A stretch of DNA of 64,000 nucleotides, taken from Bacteroidota bacterium (GTDB lineage Bacteria > Bacteroidota > Bacteroidia > Cytophagales > Cyclobacteriaceae). The position numbers were made by a program, and so were the translations under genes. Position 1 is the first letter of the stretch; the number at the start of each line of letters is the position of its first letter. The DNA lies in NCBI GenBank assembly GCA_018266435.1, contig JAFEAL010000005.1, positions 418,725 through 482,724 of the forward strand. Reading direction: 5' to 3'. The notes beneath the pieces were generated by a model. That model ran no database searches. It was not told where the DNA came from and was given only the letters and a program-made list of their open reading frames with translations. This document shows positions 52,755-61,961 of this stretch, in pieces.

Positions 52755-55700
52755 CTAAGTTGGTTTAATATAATATTTACTATCGCGGTCTTCCGGGTCG
52801 AGCGAGATGGATTCAATAGAAGTTTTATTCTGTACCCAGGCAAACACGAGGGGCAAAATAAACAATGCGGCAAACGTTGAGGCGATCAGTCCGCCTATTA
52901 CTGCTCTGCCTAATGGTGAGGCTTGATCTCCACCTTCACCTAAACCCGAGGCCATGGGGATCATGCCCACCACCATGGCCACCGTAGTCATTAGTATCGG
53001 GCGCAGACGAAGTGATGCTGCCTGTTCGCCTGACTTCCAGGCATCGCCATTTTGCAAACGCAACTGCTCGGCATTGGTAATCAACAACACCGAGTTAGAA
53101 ACAGAAACTCCCACTGACATGATGATACCCATATAAGATTGCAGGTTGAGTGTGGAGCCTGTGGCGAGCAGCATGAGCAATGCCCCAAGCAACACGGCCG
53201 GTATAGTAGCTAACACAACTAACGAAACTTTAAACGACTGGAAGTTTGCGGCCAGCATTAGAAAAATAACTACGATGGCCACAATCAACCCCGACTGCAG
53301 GCTGCTGAGTGTTTCGTCCAGCACTTGTGTCAATCCGGAGGTTTCAATGGATAGCCCTCGTGGCAGTTGGCCCAACTGCTTCAGTGCATTGCTCACGTCT
53401 TTGCTTGCTGACCCTAAATCTTTTTTGTGCAGGTTAGCAGTAACCGAAAGAAAAGGCAGTGCGCCCAGGTTGTCATTCTCACCGTAGGTAGTATCCGTTT
53501 TAATATCGGCTACATCAGTCAAAATAGGCCGTAGTGTGTTTTTCAAAACAGGTATTTCACCTACTTCGCTAATGCTGTTCATTTTGTTTTCAGGCACCTG
53601 CACTTGTACACTGTACGTCTGTCCGTTTTTTTCATCTACCCATACATTTTTTTCAGTATACCGTGAAGAAGAAGTAGAAGCGATCAGCGACCGAGATACA
53701 TCAGAAACATCCACACCCAGTTGTGCAGCCCGGATGCGGTTGATGTCAACGTTGATGGCCGGGTAATGAATGGGTTGAGCCAGTTGCACATCGCGCAGGT
53801 AAGGAATTTTGCGTAATTGGGTAATTACTTTCTTAGCGTACGTCTCGTTTAGTTTTTTATTCTTACCCAGGATTCTTACCTCAATAGGGGTAGAAGCTCC
53901 CTGGCTCAAGATTTTATCTGTCAGTTCAATTGGCTCAAAAGAAAGGTTTACATCAGGAAGCACTTCTTTCATTTTGGCGCGGAAGCGTTCTTTCAGGTCA
54001 TCCAGGTTTTCTTGGTATTCTTCTTTCAAATTTACTTGCAACACCGCTTCGTGGGTTGCACTCATAAAAAGATAGAGTGGGCTGGTGGAAAATAATCCCG
54101 GGTGTTGACCAACAAAAGAAGAAGTGACGATTATGTTTTCTTTGCCCACTAGCCCTTCCAGTGCCGAAAGCATTTGAAGAAATTTTTCTTCGGTTCGTTC
54201 TAACCGGGTGCCATCGGGTGCACGCATCCGCACCTGAAACTGTCGGCCGTTTACTTTGGGCAACACATCGCGGCCAATGGTGGATAATAATAGAATTGCT
54301 ACTGCAGAAATGATGATGACATAAGCCGAAACAATTATTTTTTTAGAAGGCGCCAGGCGATTTAAGAAACGCAAAAAACGGGCACGCAATTTTTCGAAAG
54401 GTGTTTCTTGGTGTGTTGTTTTTTCCTGGTGGTGTTCCTTCATCAGCCAGTTGGCCATAACCGGCACAAAGGTTTGCGCCAACAAATATGAGGTGATCAT
54501 AGAAAACCCGATAGCCAATGACAAGGGTAAGAACAACGCGCCCGGAATGCCGCTCATAGTAAAGGCCGGAGCAAAAACGGCCAGGATGCAAAATAAAATG
54601 AGCAGCTTGGGAAAAGCTATTTCTTTGCAGGCATCCCAAATGGCCAGCGCTTTGGGTTTGCCCATGTCGAAGTGTTGGTGGATATTTTCAATAGTTACGG
54701 TAGATTCATCCACTAAAATTCCAATGGCCAGCGCAAGCCCGCTCAAGGTCATGATGTTAATGGTTTGATGAAAGAGAGACAAAAACAAAACGCCTGAGAT
54801 AATGGAGGTAGGGATGGTTAGGATAACAATCAATGCTCCGCGCGGGTCACGCAAAAACAACAGTACCATTAATCCGGTGAGCAAAGCTCCGATAGCACCT
54901 TCGGCCACCAGGCTTTTTACCGAGTTGATGACATACACCGATTGATCAAATTCATAGGATAGCTCAACATCTTCAGGTAATACGCTTTTAAAGCGAGGCA
55001 ATGCTTTTTTTAAGTTTTGCACCACCTCCCACGTAGAGGCATCGGGCGACTTGGTTACCTGAAGGTAAACCGAACGCTTGCCATTAACCAGAGCATAGCT
55101 TGATGTGATGTCGGCTGCATCTTCTACGGTGGCAACATCTTTTAAATAGAGATTGGCGACTGATCCTTTGAAGAGAGGAATGTTTCCAAAATCTTTCAAG
55201 GATTTAATAGTGGTATTGGCCGGAGTGAAATAATTATAATCGCCTATGCGCACATTACCGGCCGGTGAGGTTTGGTTGTTGATGCGCAGAGCCTCTACCA
55301 GTTGATCGGGTGTAAGGTTATGGGCACGCAGCAATTCAGGATCTGCTTTAATAACAATGGTGCGTATGTTACCACCAAATGGAGCCGGGGCAACAAGACC
55401 CGGAATACTGGTAAAGGAAGACCGCACGTAGATGTTAGCCAAATCCTGCAATTCATTGTTCGACCGGATTTTGCTACTCAATACCAATTGCCCTACCGGC
55501 AAAGAAGAGGCATCAAAGCGGATGATGAACGGAGGATTGCTGCCGGGTGGAAATATTGCCTGCGCTCGATTGCTGAAAGCCGAAACTTCAGCTACGGCTT
55601 GCGCCATGTTGGTGCCTTCGTAAAACGAAAGCTTCATCAACGTAAGGCCCATAATATTTTTTGTCTCAATATTTTTTACTCCCGATACATACAACATCAG

Positions 55701-55907
55701 GTTGACATAATTTTTTCCGAAGTAGGCTTCCATCTGCGAAGGAGTATAGCCGCCAAACGGATGCGACAAATAAATGACCGGCAAGTTGAGCGAAGGAAAA
55801 ATATCAATCTTGATGGAGTTTACCGCTTTGATACCGAAAAAAAATAATCCCGCCACCAGCACCAGGATGGTAATGGGCTTTCGAAGGGCAAACCGGATCA
55901 ATTCCAT
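52755..55907 (-). CDS. RND-type efflux permease (AcrB/HAE family)
   Basis: 1050 residues with twelve membrane helices and two large periplasmic loops. TM1 is 'KPITILVLVAGLFFFGIKAV'; TM2-TM6 include 'LTGLMVLLFLRDPRGALIVI' and 'LSGLALAIGILVDESTVTIE', where the usual Asp-Asp pair of the proton relay in AcrB reads Asp-Glu. The second half repeats the pattern ('MGIIMSVGVSVSNSVLLITN'). Substrates cannot be read from sequence; the Asp-Glu variant puts it outside the classic HAE1 drug pumps. It sits between TolC (3 bases upstream) and the adaptor. Confidence 0.94.
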   Translation of the reverse strand: MELIRFALRKPITILVLVAGLFFFGIKAVNSIKIDIFPSLNLPVIYLSHPFGGYTPSQMEAYFGKNYVNLMLYVSGVKNIETKNIMGLTLMKLSFYEGTNMAQAVAEVSAFSNRAQAIFPPGSNPPFIIRFDASSLPVGQLVLSSKIRSNNELQDLANIYVRSSFTSIPGLVAPAPFGGNIRTIVIKADPELLRAHNLTPDQLVEALRINNQTSPAGNVRIGDYNYFTPANTTIKSLKDFGNIPLFKGSVANLYLKDVATVEDAADITSSYALVNGKRSVYLQVTKSPDASTWEVVQNLKKALPRFKSVLPEDVELSYEFDQSVYVINSVKSLVAEGAIGALLTGLMVLLFLRDPRGALIVILTIPTSIISGVLFLSLFHQTINIMTLSGLALAIGILVDESTVTIENIHQHFDMGKPKALAIWDACKEIAFPKLLILFCILAVFAPAFTMSGIPGALFLPLSLAIGFSMITSYLLAQTFVPVMANWLMKEHHQEKTTHQETPFEKLRARFLRFLNRLAPSKKIIVSAYVIIISAVAILLLSTIGRDVLPKVNGRQFQVRMRAPDGTRLERTEEKFLQMLSALEGLVGKENIIVTSSFVGQHPGLFSTSPLYLFMSATHEAVLQVNLKEEYQENLDDLKERFRAKMKEVLPDVNLSFEPIELTDKILSQGASTPIEVRILGKNKKLNETYAKKVITQLRKIPYLRDVQLAQPIHYPAINVDINRIRAAQLGVDVSDVSRSLIASTSSSRYTEKNVWVDEKNGQTYSVQVQVPENKMNSISEVGEIPVLKNTLRPILTDVADIKTDTTYGENDNLGALPFLSVTANLHKKDLGSASKDVSNALKQLGQLPRGLSIETSGLTQVLDETLSSLQSGLIVAIVVIFLMLAANFQSFKVSLVVLATIPAVLLGALLMLLATGSTLNLQSYMGIIMSVGVSVSNSVLLITNAEQLRLQNGDAWKSGEQAASLRLRPILMTTVAMVVGMIPMASGLGEGGDQASPLGRAVIGGLIASTFAALFILPLVFAWVQNKTSIESISLDPEDRDSKYYIKPT

Positions 55908-55909
55908 AT

Positions 55910-57346
55910 TTATCTGGCTTGGGTAATGAATAAATCAAAATCACCTGAAGCTGCAGACTTTAACAACAACGCCTGCCACACATTAATATATGCCACATTC
56001 AGATCTGTCTCGGCCTGGGTAAGTGAGTACTCCGCCTGTTGAAGTTCAACAATGGTGGCCAGTCCGTTTTTATACAGTGTAGTTTTTTGTACAAAAGCAT
56101 CGGATGCGGCTTTGTACTGCAGGGGTACTTCTTTCAGGCTGAGTAAACAGTTTTCAATTTTTTGATCGGCCAGAATGAGTTGGTCTTTCAATTGCGTAGA
56201 AATCAGATCGTATTCGTTTTGGTAGGCAGCCGACAAAAAATGCTGGGCATTTACCTGTTGACGTATTTTGGTCAGGTTCATCACGTTCCACGAAAGTGCC
56301 ACTCCGAGAAGAAAATTTGAACGGGTAGGAGTGATGCCATCGGCATAGCTTGACGAATAATTTTGAGGTGCCAGCGGAGAATAATTATAGTTGAAGCCAG
56401 ACGCGCGTGTTTGGATAATGCTGAAAAAATTAGTGGAGGGCAGGGCGCTCCGCTTTAAAAAAAGAGCCATTTGATCGCTGAAGCGAATCCGGCTTTTATA
56501 AAACTGCACTTGCGGGTTGTTGTCAATCTCCGTTGATGTTTTGAAGTCGGCAGGTACTCGTTCAAAAAAAGTTGTGTCGAGCAGAAAAGGATCGGGCGCA
56601 AGCTTCAGGTATTGCGCCAGTACATTGCGGTTTTGTTGTTCGGTGTTAATGGCTTGGATCAGCAAAAGTTTAGCTCGTGATACATCGGCATTGGCCAATG
56701 AAGAATCAACCCCGGGGTTTAGCCCGGTGAGCGCGCGGGCTTTGATGGTTTTTTGTACGACAACGGCACGCCTTAAATTTGATTGAGCCACCACAATCAG
56801 TCGCTGGGCTGTAAGCAAACTCAGATAAGCTCCGGCCACTCGTATTCCGTGAACAAATTGCTCTTGTGTAAGGTCGGCCGAATCGCGATTAGCCTGTGCT
56901 CCCGACATTTTTATTTTTGACCGTACCCGGCCAAAGGTGAAAAACTCCCAGTTGACATTGGCCAGATACAGGGCACCAAAAGCCGCGTTCCAACTTTGTA
57001 GTCCTGACACCGGACCGGCCGAAGCCACAGCTAAACCTGCACCGGCACCCGGCAGCCCCACGGCACCCAGCGGACCATATTGTCCGTTTACCGTGCCGTA
57101 ATCTTGTTGAATAGAACCAATTAAATTTGGTAAGTACTCGTTCTTGGTATTTTGTTTTAAAGCAGCTGAGGCACGGTAGTAATTGCGCTTTGCTTCAATG
57201 GTCTGATAATTTTTTAAGCCATGAGTTACGGCTTCTGACATGACCATTGGGTTTTGAGCCAAGCACAAAACCGGAGACAGGTGAAGCGCAAAGAGGATAA
57301 ATAGTTTAGGCAGAAACAAACCGGCAATTTTTTTGATCAGACGCAA
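55910..57346 (-). CDS. TolC family outer-membrane efflux protein of the RND pump
   Basis: 478 residues starting at TTG, the only start after an in-frame stop; the signal peptide ends 'LCLAQN'. 'VMSEAVTHGLKNYQTIEAKR' is the OEP helix start, and the second repeat ends with 'YKNGLATIVELQQAEYSLTQ', 'AETDLNVAYINVWQALLLKS'. A Gly/Ala/Pro-rich insert lies at about 95-120. It is the first gene of the tripartite pump operon and its stop is 2 bases from the pump start. It is divergent from the two-component regulator, with about 150 bp between the starts. Confidence 0.92.
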   Translation of the reverse strand: MRLIKKIAGLFLPKLFILFALHLSPVLCLAQNPMVMSEAVTHGLKNYQTIEAKRNYYRASAALKQNTKNEYLPNLIGSIQQDYGTVNGQYGPLGAVGLPGAGAGLAVASAGPVSGLQSWNAAFGALYLANVNWEFFTFGRVRSKIKMSGAQANRDSADLTQEQFVHGIRVAGAYLSLLTAQRLIVVAQSNLRRAVVVQKTIKARALTGLNPGVDSSLANADVSRAKLLLIQAINTEQQNRNVLAQYLKLAPDPFLLDTTFFERVPADFKTSTEIDNNPQVQFYKSRIRFSDQMALFLKRSALPSTNFFSIIQTRASGFNYNYSPLAPQNYSSSYADGITPTRSNFLLGVALSWNVMNLTKIRQQVNAQHFLSAAYQNEYDLISTQLKDQLILADQKIENCLLSLKEVPLQYKAASDAFVQKTTLYKNGLATIVELQQAEYSLTQAETDLNVAYINVWQALLLKSAASGDFDLFITQAR

Positions 57347-57483
57347 ACACTTTCAAACAGCAATTTATCAAACAGAAGTTCAGAAAGAAATATATTTTGT
57401 GCGAGGCTATCGTAGCTTAAAGCCAAGCATAAAAAAATGTAGATTTATGCGGTTATCGGCCCCAAAGCTGACCGGTAATATCA

Positions 57484-57491
57484 TATTTTTG
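57484..57491 (+). promoter_or_regulatory. -7 element of the response-regulator promoter
   Basis: TATTTTTG (57484-57491) matches TAnnTTTG; the ATG begins four bases after it, as at guaA. No TTG is seen at 19 nt. Confidence 0.45.
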
Positions 57492-57494
57492 TAT

Positions 57495-58172
57495 ATGAAC
57501 TTATTATTGGTAGAAGACGAAGCGAGCCTATCCAATTTTATAAAAAAAGGATTTGAGAGTGAGGGCATCAATGTAGAGGTAGCGTATGATGGCACCATTG
57601 CGCGCAGCAAATTCAATGCTAACCGGTATGATTTAGCCATACTAGACATTAATTTACCAGGCATAAACGGATTTGAATTGTGCAAGCAGTTCAAAAAAGC
57701 TCATCCCTATTCTCCGGTCATTTTCTTAACTGCTCTGGATGGAATAGATGATAAAGTGGCCGGCTTTGAGGCAGGAGCAGAAGATTACTTGGTGAAGCCA
57801 TTTGAGTTTAAAGAATTGTTGTTGCGGATCAAAGCCTTGATTAAGCGAGCCAATTCGGCCGTTGCCTTACAACGCAAACTGACAGCAGCCGATCTTGAAA
57901 TGGATGCAGACGCAAAAATTGTTACCCGAGCAGGCAAGCGCATCGATCTTACTGCCCGCGAATTTGGTTTGCTGGAGTACCTGCTTATTAACAAAGGACG
58001 AACGGTGAGCCGCATTGATATAGCCGAAAAAGTGTGGGACCTTAATTTTGATACCTCTACTAACGTGATTGATGTCTATATCAATTATTTGCGAAAAAAA
58101 ATTGAAAAAGGTTTCGATAAAAAGATATTGCATACGGTGGTAGGCATGGGCTACGTTATCCGGGAAGACTAA
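57495..58172 (+). CDS. OmpR/PhoB-type response regulator
   Basis: 225 residues from the ATG at 57495, which directly precedes the receiver start 'MNLLLVEDEASLSNFIKKGF'. The phospho-acceptor Asp51 is in 'LAILDINLPGINGFELC', the conserved Thr in 'VIFLTALDG' and the Lys in 'EDYLVKPFEFKELLLRIKAL'. The winged-helix effector follows ('IDLTAREFGLLEYLLINKGR', 'VIDVYINYLRKKIEKGF', 'VVGMGYVIRED'). The frame is open far upstream, but that part has no domain. It is co-transcribed with the kinase and probably regulates the divergent RND operon. Confidence 0.96.
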   Translation: MNLLLVEDEASLSNFIKKGFESEGINVEVAYDGTIARSKFNANRYDLAILDINLPGINGFELCKQFKKAHPYSPVIFLTALDGIDDKVAGFEAGAEDYLVKPFEFKELLLRIKALIKRANSAVALQRKLTAADLEMDADAKIVTRAGKRIDLTAREFGLLEYLLINKGRTVSRIDIAEKVWDLNFDTSTNVIDVYINYLRKKIEKGFDKKILHTVVGMGYVIRED

Positions 58173-59563
58173 TGTTATTCCGCCATCAAATTACACTTTC
58201 GTTTATCGGGCTATCGGGCCTGATGTTATTGCTTTTTTCGTTTTATATCTATGTGGTAAGCGCTAATTCGCGCAAGCAACAATTTCAGTCTATTATCCAA
58301 GGCAAAGCACTGGCCACTAAAGAAATTTATTTGCTGCACGATAAGGTAGCTGAGAAAATCATTACGAGCTTTCCCGAGCAATCAGAATACGTGTTTGATG
58401 AAAACCATAGATTGATCTTTGCAATCAATGACCTGCATGATTTTACGTTTGACAAAAAATTTTTTGACTCTTTCGATGATAAGCCCGAGCAGTTCTTTGA
58501 CTACGGAGCGAATGTTCGCAATGGCTACAAAGAAGGCTATGGCCTGCGCTTCGGTGAAGATCCCAAAAAACGGCTGGTTGTAATTATGGCCTACAACAAA
58601 AGCGGCTTCGACCAGTTAGAAAGTTTGAAGGATAACCTTATTGTGGGTAACCTGCTTTTTTTAGGTCTTACCGGTATAACTCTTTACCTGTTGGTAACCC
58701 GCGCATTTATACCCATTCAGAGTTTAGTGAGCGAGTCAGAATCTGTTCAGGCACACGATATGAATTTTAGACTCAGTTACACCAACCCTAAAAACGAAAT
58801 TGGTATTGTAGCCAACTCGTTCAACAAGGTGCTTGAGAAAATGCAAGCCATGGTACAAAACCAAAAATCGTTTATTTCTTATGCTTCACATGAGTTGCGT
58901 ACTCCGCTCTCGGCCATATCGGGAATCCTGGAAACTTCCCTTAAATATGACTTAACCCTTGGCCAAGCCAAGACAAGTATGGAGGAAGCAAAAAAACAAA
59001 TACAAAAAGCCTCTACCCTTGTAAATGGACTGCTGCAATTAGCCAAAATAGAATCTACTGACACCCTGACAGAGCGATCTATCGTAAACATTGTGGATGT
59101 TATCCTCGACTCAATCAGTTTTTTTAAACTGAAGTTTCCGCAACAAGAGTTTTCATTTCAGATGATTGATGCAGAAATTAATATAGAGATGGGCGGAAAC
59201 CCCGAACTGCTGCGCACCGCGCTGGTTAACCTGATCGACAACGCCTCCAAATATTCTAATCGCGCCAGCATTGACCTTATCCTTGCATTTAAAAAACCAG
59301 ACCTTATCTCAATCTGTGTGATAGACCAGGGTATTGGTATTGAAGGTGAAGACATGCCTAAAATTTTTGATCCTCTTTTTCGCGGGCGCAATGTTTCCAC
59401 CATTGAGGGATTTGGGCTGGGCCTTGCCTTGACCTACCGCATTGTGACTCACCACCATGGTCAGCTGAAAATTTATAAAAACCAAGGGCAAGGCATGACT
59501 GCCGAAGTGTTGATCCCGATGATGAGCGAAGATCAGAGGAGGCAAGAAGATAGATATTATTGA
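58172..59563 (+). CDS. HAMP-domain sensor histidine kinase
   Basis: 463 residues. TM1 is about 8-29, the periplasmic sensor 30-156 and TM2 157-177. HAMP ('IPIQSLVSESESVQAHDMNF') follows, then the H-box 'KSFISYASHELRTPLSAISG' with His240, the N-box 'LVNLIDNASKYS', G1 'VIDQGIGIEGEDM', the F-box and G2 'GFGLGLALTYRIVTHHHG'. All catalytic boxes are intact. The ATG overlaps the response regulator stop by one base. The architecture and the divergent RND operon resemble CusS/CzcS-type envelope or metal sensing, but the signal is not shown by sequence. Confidence 0.96.
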   Translation: MLFRHQITLSFIGLSGLMLLLFSFYIYVVSANSRKQQFQSIIQGKALATKEIYLLHDKVAEKIITSFPEQSEYVFDENHRLIFAINDLHDFTFDKKFFDSFDDKPEQFFDYGANVRNGYKEGYGLRFGEDPKKRLVVIMAYNKSGFDQLESLKDNLIVGNLLFLGLTGITLYLLVTRAFIPIQSLVSESESVQAHDMNFRLSYTNPKNEIGIVANSFNKVLEKMQAMVQNQKSFISYASHELRTPLSAISGILETSLKYDLTLGQAKTSMEEAKKQIQKASTLVNGLLQLAKIESTDTLTERSIVNIVDVILDSISFFKLKFPQQEFSFQMIDAEINIEMGGNPELLRTALVNLIDNASKYSNRASIDLILAFKKPDLISICVIDQGIGIEGEDMPKIFDPLFRGRNVSTIEGFGLGLALTYRIVTHHHGQLKIYKNQGQGMTAEVLIPMMSEDQRRQEDRYY

Positions 59564-59707
59564 AATGATTGGCGACCTGCCGGTAAGAAAAACACAGATA
59601 GGGCTACCTTCAGATGAAATTTAAAAAGGGACTTCACGAAAGTCACGACTGCTGATTATAAAGACGACTTTAGGTTCAAATAATTTATGTTCTAAAATTT
59701 ATTTTTT

Positions 59708-60070
59708 ATGAAAACACCTCTTATACTTTTAATGGTAGGTTGTTGTGCCGGCATTCTCAGTGGGATGATTGGTATAGGCGGAGGAGTGGTGCTTATCCCG
59801 GCACTTGTTTATTTACTGGGGTACACGCAGCATTTGGCTGAAGGCACAACTTTGGCAGCCATGGTACCGCCCATAGGTTTTTTAGCAGCTTGGGTCTATT
59901 ACAAAAATGATTATGTTGATCTGAAAGCAGCTACCCTGATTGCTTTTGGTTTTTTTATTGGTGGATATGTGGGTGCCAAGTGGGCCAACCAGCTTTCTTC
60001 CGAAATGCTTCAAAAAATTTTCGGAGTGATTATGTTTTTGCTGAGCATTAAAATGCTGTGGCCAAAATAA
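59708..60070 (+). CDS. Half-size TSUP (TauE/SafE) family membrane protein
   Basis: 120 residues with four membrane helices. 'GILSGMIGIGGGVVLIPALV' is the TSUP G-x-x-G-x-G-G-G motif, followed by 'LAEGTTLAAMVPPIGFLAAW'. Typical TSUP transporters are about 250 residues with two such halves; this is one half, so it would need to dimerise. TSUP proteins move sulfite, sulfoacetate or other organic anions. A monocistronic gene is likely. Confidence 0.85.
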   Translation: MKTPLILLMVGCCAGILSGMIGIGGGVVLIPALVYLLGYTQHLAEGTTLAAMVPPIGFLAAWVYYKNDYVDLKAATLIAFGFFIGGYVGAKWANQLSSEMLQKIFGVIMFLLSIKMLWPK

Positions 60071-60195
60071 ACCGGATAACAGTTGGATTGACAACTGCGC
60101 CAGTCAAAAAAAATTAGCCGTTAGAAAAAAATATCTATTTATGTAAAACCATAACCTGTGAGTTGCGTTAGTTATCATAGTTTACAGGTTTTTAG

Positions 60196-60243
60196 TATTT
60201 TTGAATATAGAAAGCGTTTCGTTCAGCGGGGCGCTTTCCTGTT
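60196..60243 (+). promoter_or_regulatory. -7 box and leader stem-loop upstream of the DUF2911 gene
   Basis: TATTTTTG (60196-60203) is a -7 match. Immediately downstream GAAAGCG (60210-60216) pairs with CGCTTTC (60232-60238), followed by a short T-rich tract: a terminator-like hairpin inside the presumed leader. Confidence 0.4.
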
Positions 60244-60278
60244 TTTACAAATAGAATCCAATCAACCAACTATCAATT

Positions 60279-60803
60279 ATGAAAAAACAACTGACTATCC
60301 TTACGCTGGCTTTGATGTCGCTGGCCGCTACGGCTGCTTTCGCTCAAAAAAAAGATGACCCCAGCAAGCGCCCAAGCCCACCGGCTAAAGCTGAAAGCAC
60401 CATAGATGGAGCAAAACTTGTGATCAGTTACAGTTCACCTTCAGTGAAAGGAAGAAAAATCTTTGGAGGCCTTGAGCCATACGGAAAAGTATGGAGAACA
60501 GGTGCCAACGAAGCTACTACGTTTACAACAGACAAAGACGTGAAAATCGATGGAAAGACACTGGCCAAAGGAACGTATGCCCTCTTTACCATTCCTAACG
60601 AAAAAGAGTGGATCATTATCTTTAATAAAAATGCCAAACAATGGGGAGCTTTTGATTATAAAGAATCAGAAGATGCACTGCGGGTAACTGTTAAGCCCTC
60701 CAAGACTTCAAGCCTCGTAGAGAAGTTTAACATTTCCATTGAAGGCAACAAGGTGGTACTTAAGTGGGAAAACACACAAGTGGAATTTGCAGTTAAAGGA
60801 TAA
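60279..60803 (+). CDS. Secreted DUF2911 protein
   Basis: 174 residues with a signal peptide (about 1-22, ATAAFAQ). 'KLVISYSSPSVKGRKIFGGL', 'EPYGKVWRTGANEATTFTTD', 'LAKGTYALFTIPNEKEWIII' and 'NKNAKQWGAFDYKESEDALR' are the DUF2911 core. The family is abundant in Bacteroidota; the fold is beta-rich and the function is unknown. It ends in a strong terminator and is preceded by a -7 box and leader hairpin, so it is transcribed alone and probably at a good level. Confidence 0.92.
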   Translation: MKKQLTILTLALMSLAATAAFAQKKDDPSKRPSPPAKAESTIDGAKLVISYSSPSVKGRKIFGGLEPYGKVWRTGANEATTFTTDKDVKIDGKTLAKGTYALFTIPNEKEWIIIFNKNAKQWGAFDYKESEDALRVTVKPSKTSSLVEKFNISIEGNKVVLKWENTQVEFAVKG

Positions 60804-60823
60804 CCTGAATACTGCTACAATGT

Positions 60824-60855
60824 AAAGCCGAAGTTTTTTACTTCGGCTTTTTTAT
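60824..60855 (+). terminator. Rho-independent terminator of the DUF2911 gene
   Basis: AAAGCCGAAGT (60824-60834) pairs with ACTTCGGCTTT (60840-60850) around a T5 loop, with the T run continuing to 60853. Confidence 0.9.
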
Positions 60856-60888
60856 TTCCGATCAACGAAGTTGTATTTTGCGAAGCGA

Positions 60889-60918
60889 TTGTGCTCTGAT
60901 TTTTGAATTTTAATTTTG
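60889..60918 (+). promoter_or_regulatory. Promoter of the agmatine deiminase family gene
   Basis: TTG (60889-60891), exactly 19 nt, TAATTTTG (60911-60918). The ATG starts nine bases after the box, so the leader would be only a few bases or absent. Confidence 0.6.
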
Positions 60919-60926
60919 AATTAATA

Positions 60927-61961
60927 ATGAACCCTCGCGAACAAGGTTACTTTTTTCCTGCTGAATTTTCCCCGCATGAAGCCACATGGTTAAGCTGGCC
61001 GCACAAAGAAGAATCATGGCCAGGAAAAATTGATGTTATTTTCCCGGTATATGCAGAATTTGTAATGCGGGTAGCCGAAGGTGAAAAGGTAAACATCAAC
61101 GTAGCCGATGAGGCGATGAAGCTAGAGGCAATGGCTCACTTACAAAAAATTAATACCGATTTAATAAATATTTATTTCTTTTTTCATCCTACCAACGATG
61201 CCTGGTGTCGCGACCACGGCCCGGCATTTCTCATCAATTCAAATGAAAAAAAGAAAATGGTAGTGAAGTGGAATTACAATGCCTGGGGAGGAAAATATCC
61301 TCCGTTCGATCTCGATAACGAAATTCCCATTTCCATTGCCCGGCAACTACAATTGCCTATGGCTAAACCGGGCATAGTGATGGAAGGGGGCTCTGTTGAC
61401 TTTAATGGAAAAGGAACAGTGCTTACCACCACTTCGTGCTTGCTGAATAAAAACCGAAACCCACACCTGAGTCAACAACAGATTGAAAAATACCTGATTG
61501 ATTACTATGGTGTAACAAATGTATTGTGGTTGGGCGATGGTATTGCAGGTGATGATACCGATGGCCACATTGACGATATCACCCGTTTTGTAAATGAAGA
61601 AACAGTAGTGACAGTGATAGAAGAAAATAAAGCCGATGAAAATTACAAGCCACTGAAAGAAAACGTGAAAACGTTGGAGAAAATGAAACTCGAAAACGGA
61701 CGATCCATTAAAATCATAGAACTGCCCATGCCATCTCCGGTAGTTTATGAAGGACAGCGGTTACCCGCATCGTATGCCAATTTTTATATTTCAAACCGGT
61801 ATGTGGTTACTCCGGTTTTCAACTGCATGCAGGATGATAAGGCATTGAGTATTTTACAAAAATGTTTTCCCGATCGGAAAGTGATCGGTCTTGATTCAAC
61901 AGATATTATTTGGGGACTGGGTTCGTTTCATTGTTTGAGCCAGCAGGAGCCAACAGTTTAG
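60927..61961 (+). CDS. Agmatine deiminase family (peptidyl-arginine deiminase-like) enzyme
   Basis: 344 residues from the ATG at 60927; an upstream TTG at 60903 lies in the promoter. 'PHEATWLSWPHKEESWPGKI', 'WCRDHGPAFLIN', 'MEGGSVDFNGKGTVLTTTSC', 'WLGDGIAGDDTDGHIDDITR' and the C-terminal 'GLGSFHCLSQQEP' with the nucleophilic Cys are the guanidine-group deiminase signature. It probably makes N-carbamoylputrescine from agmatine in polyamine synthesis. The end overlaps the convergent 5-FCL gene by 4 bases. Confidence 0.93.
   Translation: MNPREQGYFFPAEFSPHEATWLSWPHKEESWPGKIDVIFPVYAEFVMRVAEGEKVNINVADEAMKLEAMAHLQKINTDLINIYFFFHPTNDAWCRDHGPAFLINSNEKKKMVVKWNYNAWGGKYPPFDLDNEIPISIARQLQLPMAKPGIVMEGGSVDFNGKGTVLTTTSCLLNKNRNPHLSQQQIEKYLIDYYGVTNVLWLGDGIAGDDTDGHIDDITRFVNEETVVTVIEENKADENYKPLKENVKTLEKMKLENGRSIKIIELPMPSPVVYEGQRLPASYANFYISNRYVVTPVFNCMQDDKALSILQKCFPDRKVIGLDSTDIIWGLGSFHCLSQQEPTV

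Noticed and set aside
55272-55847. 191-residue plus-strand open frame inside the RND pump gene
   Set aside because: Antisense shadow of a clearly coding gene, composition unlike a protein of this genome.
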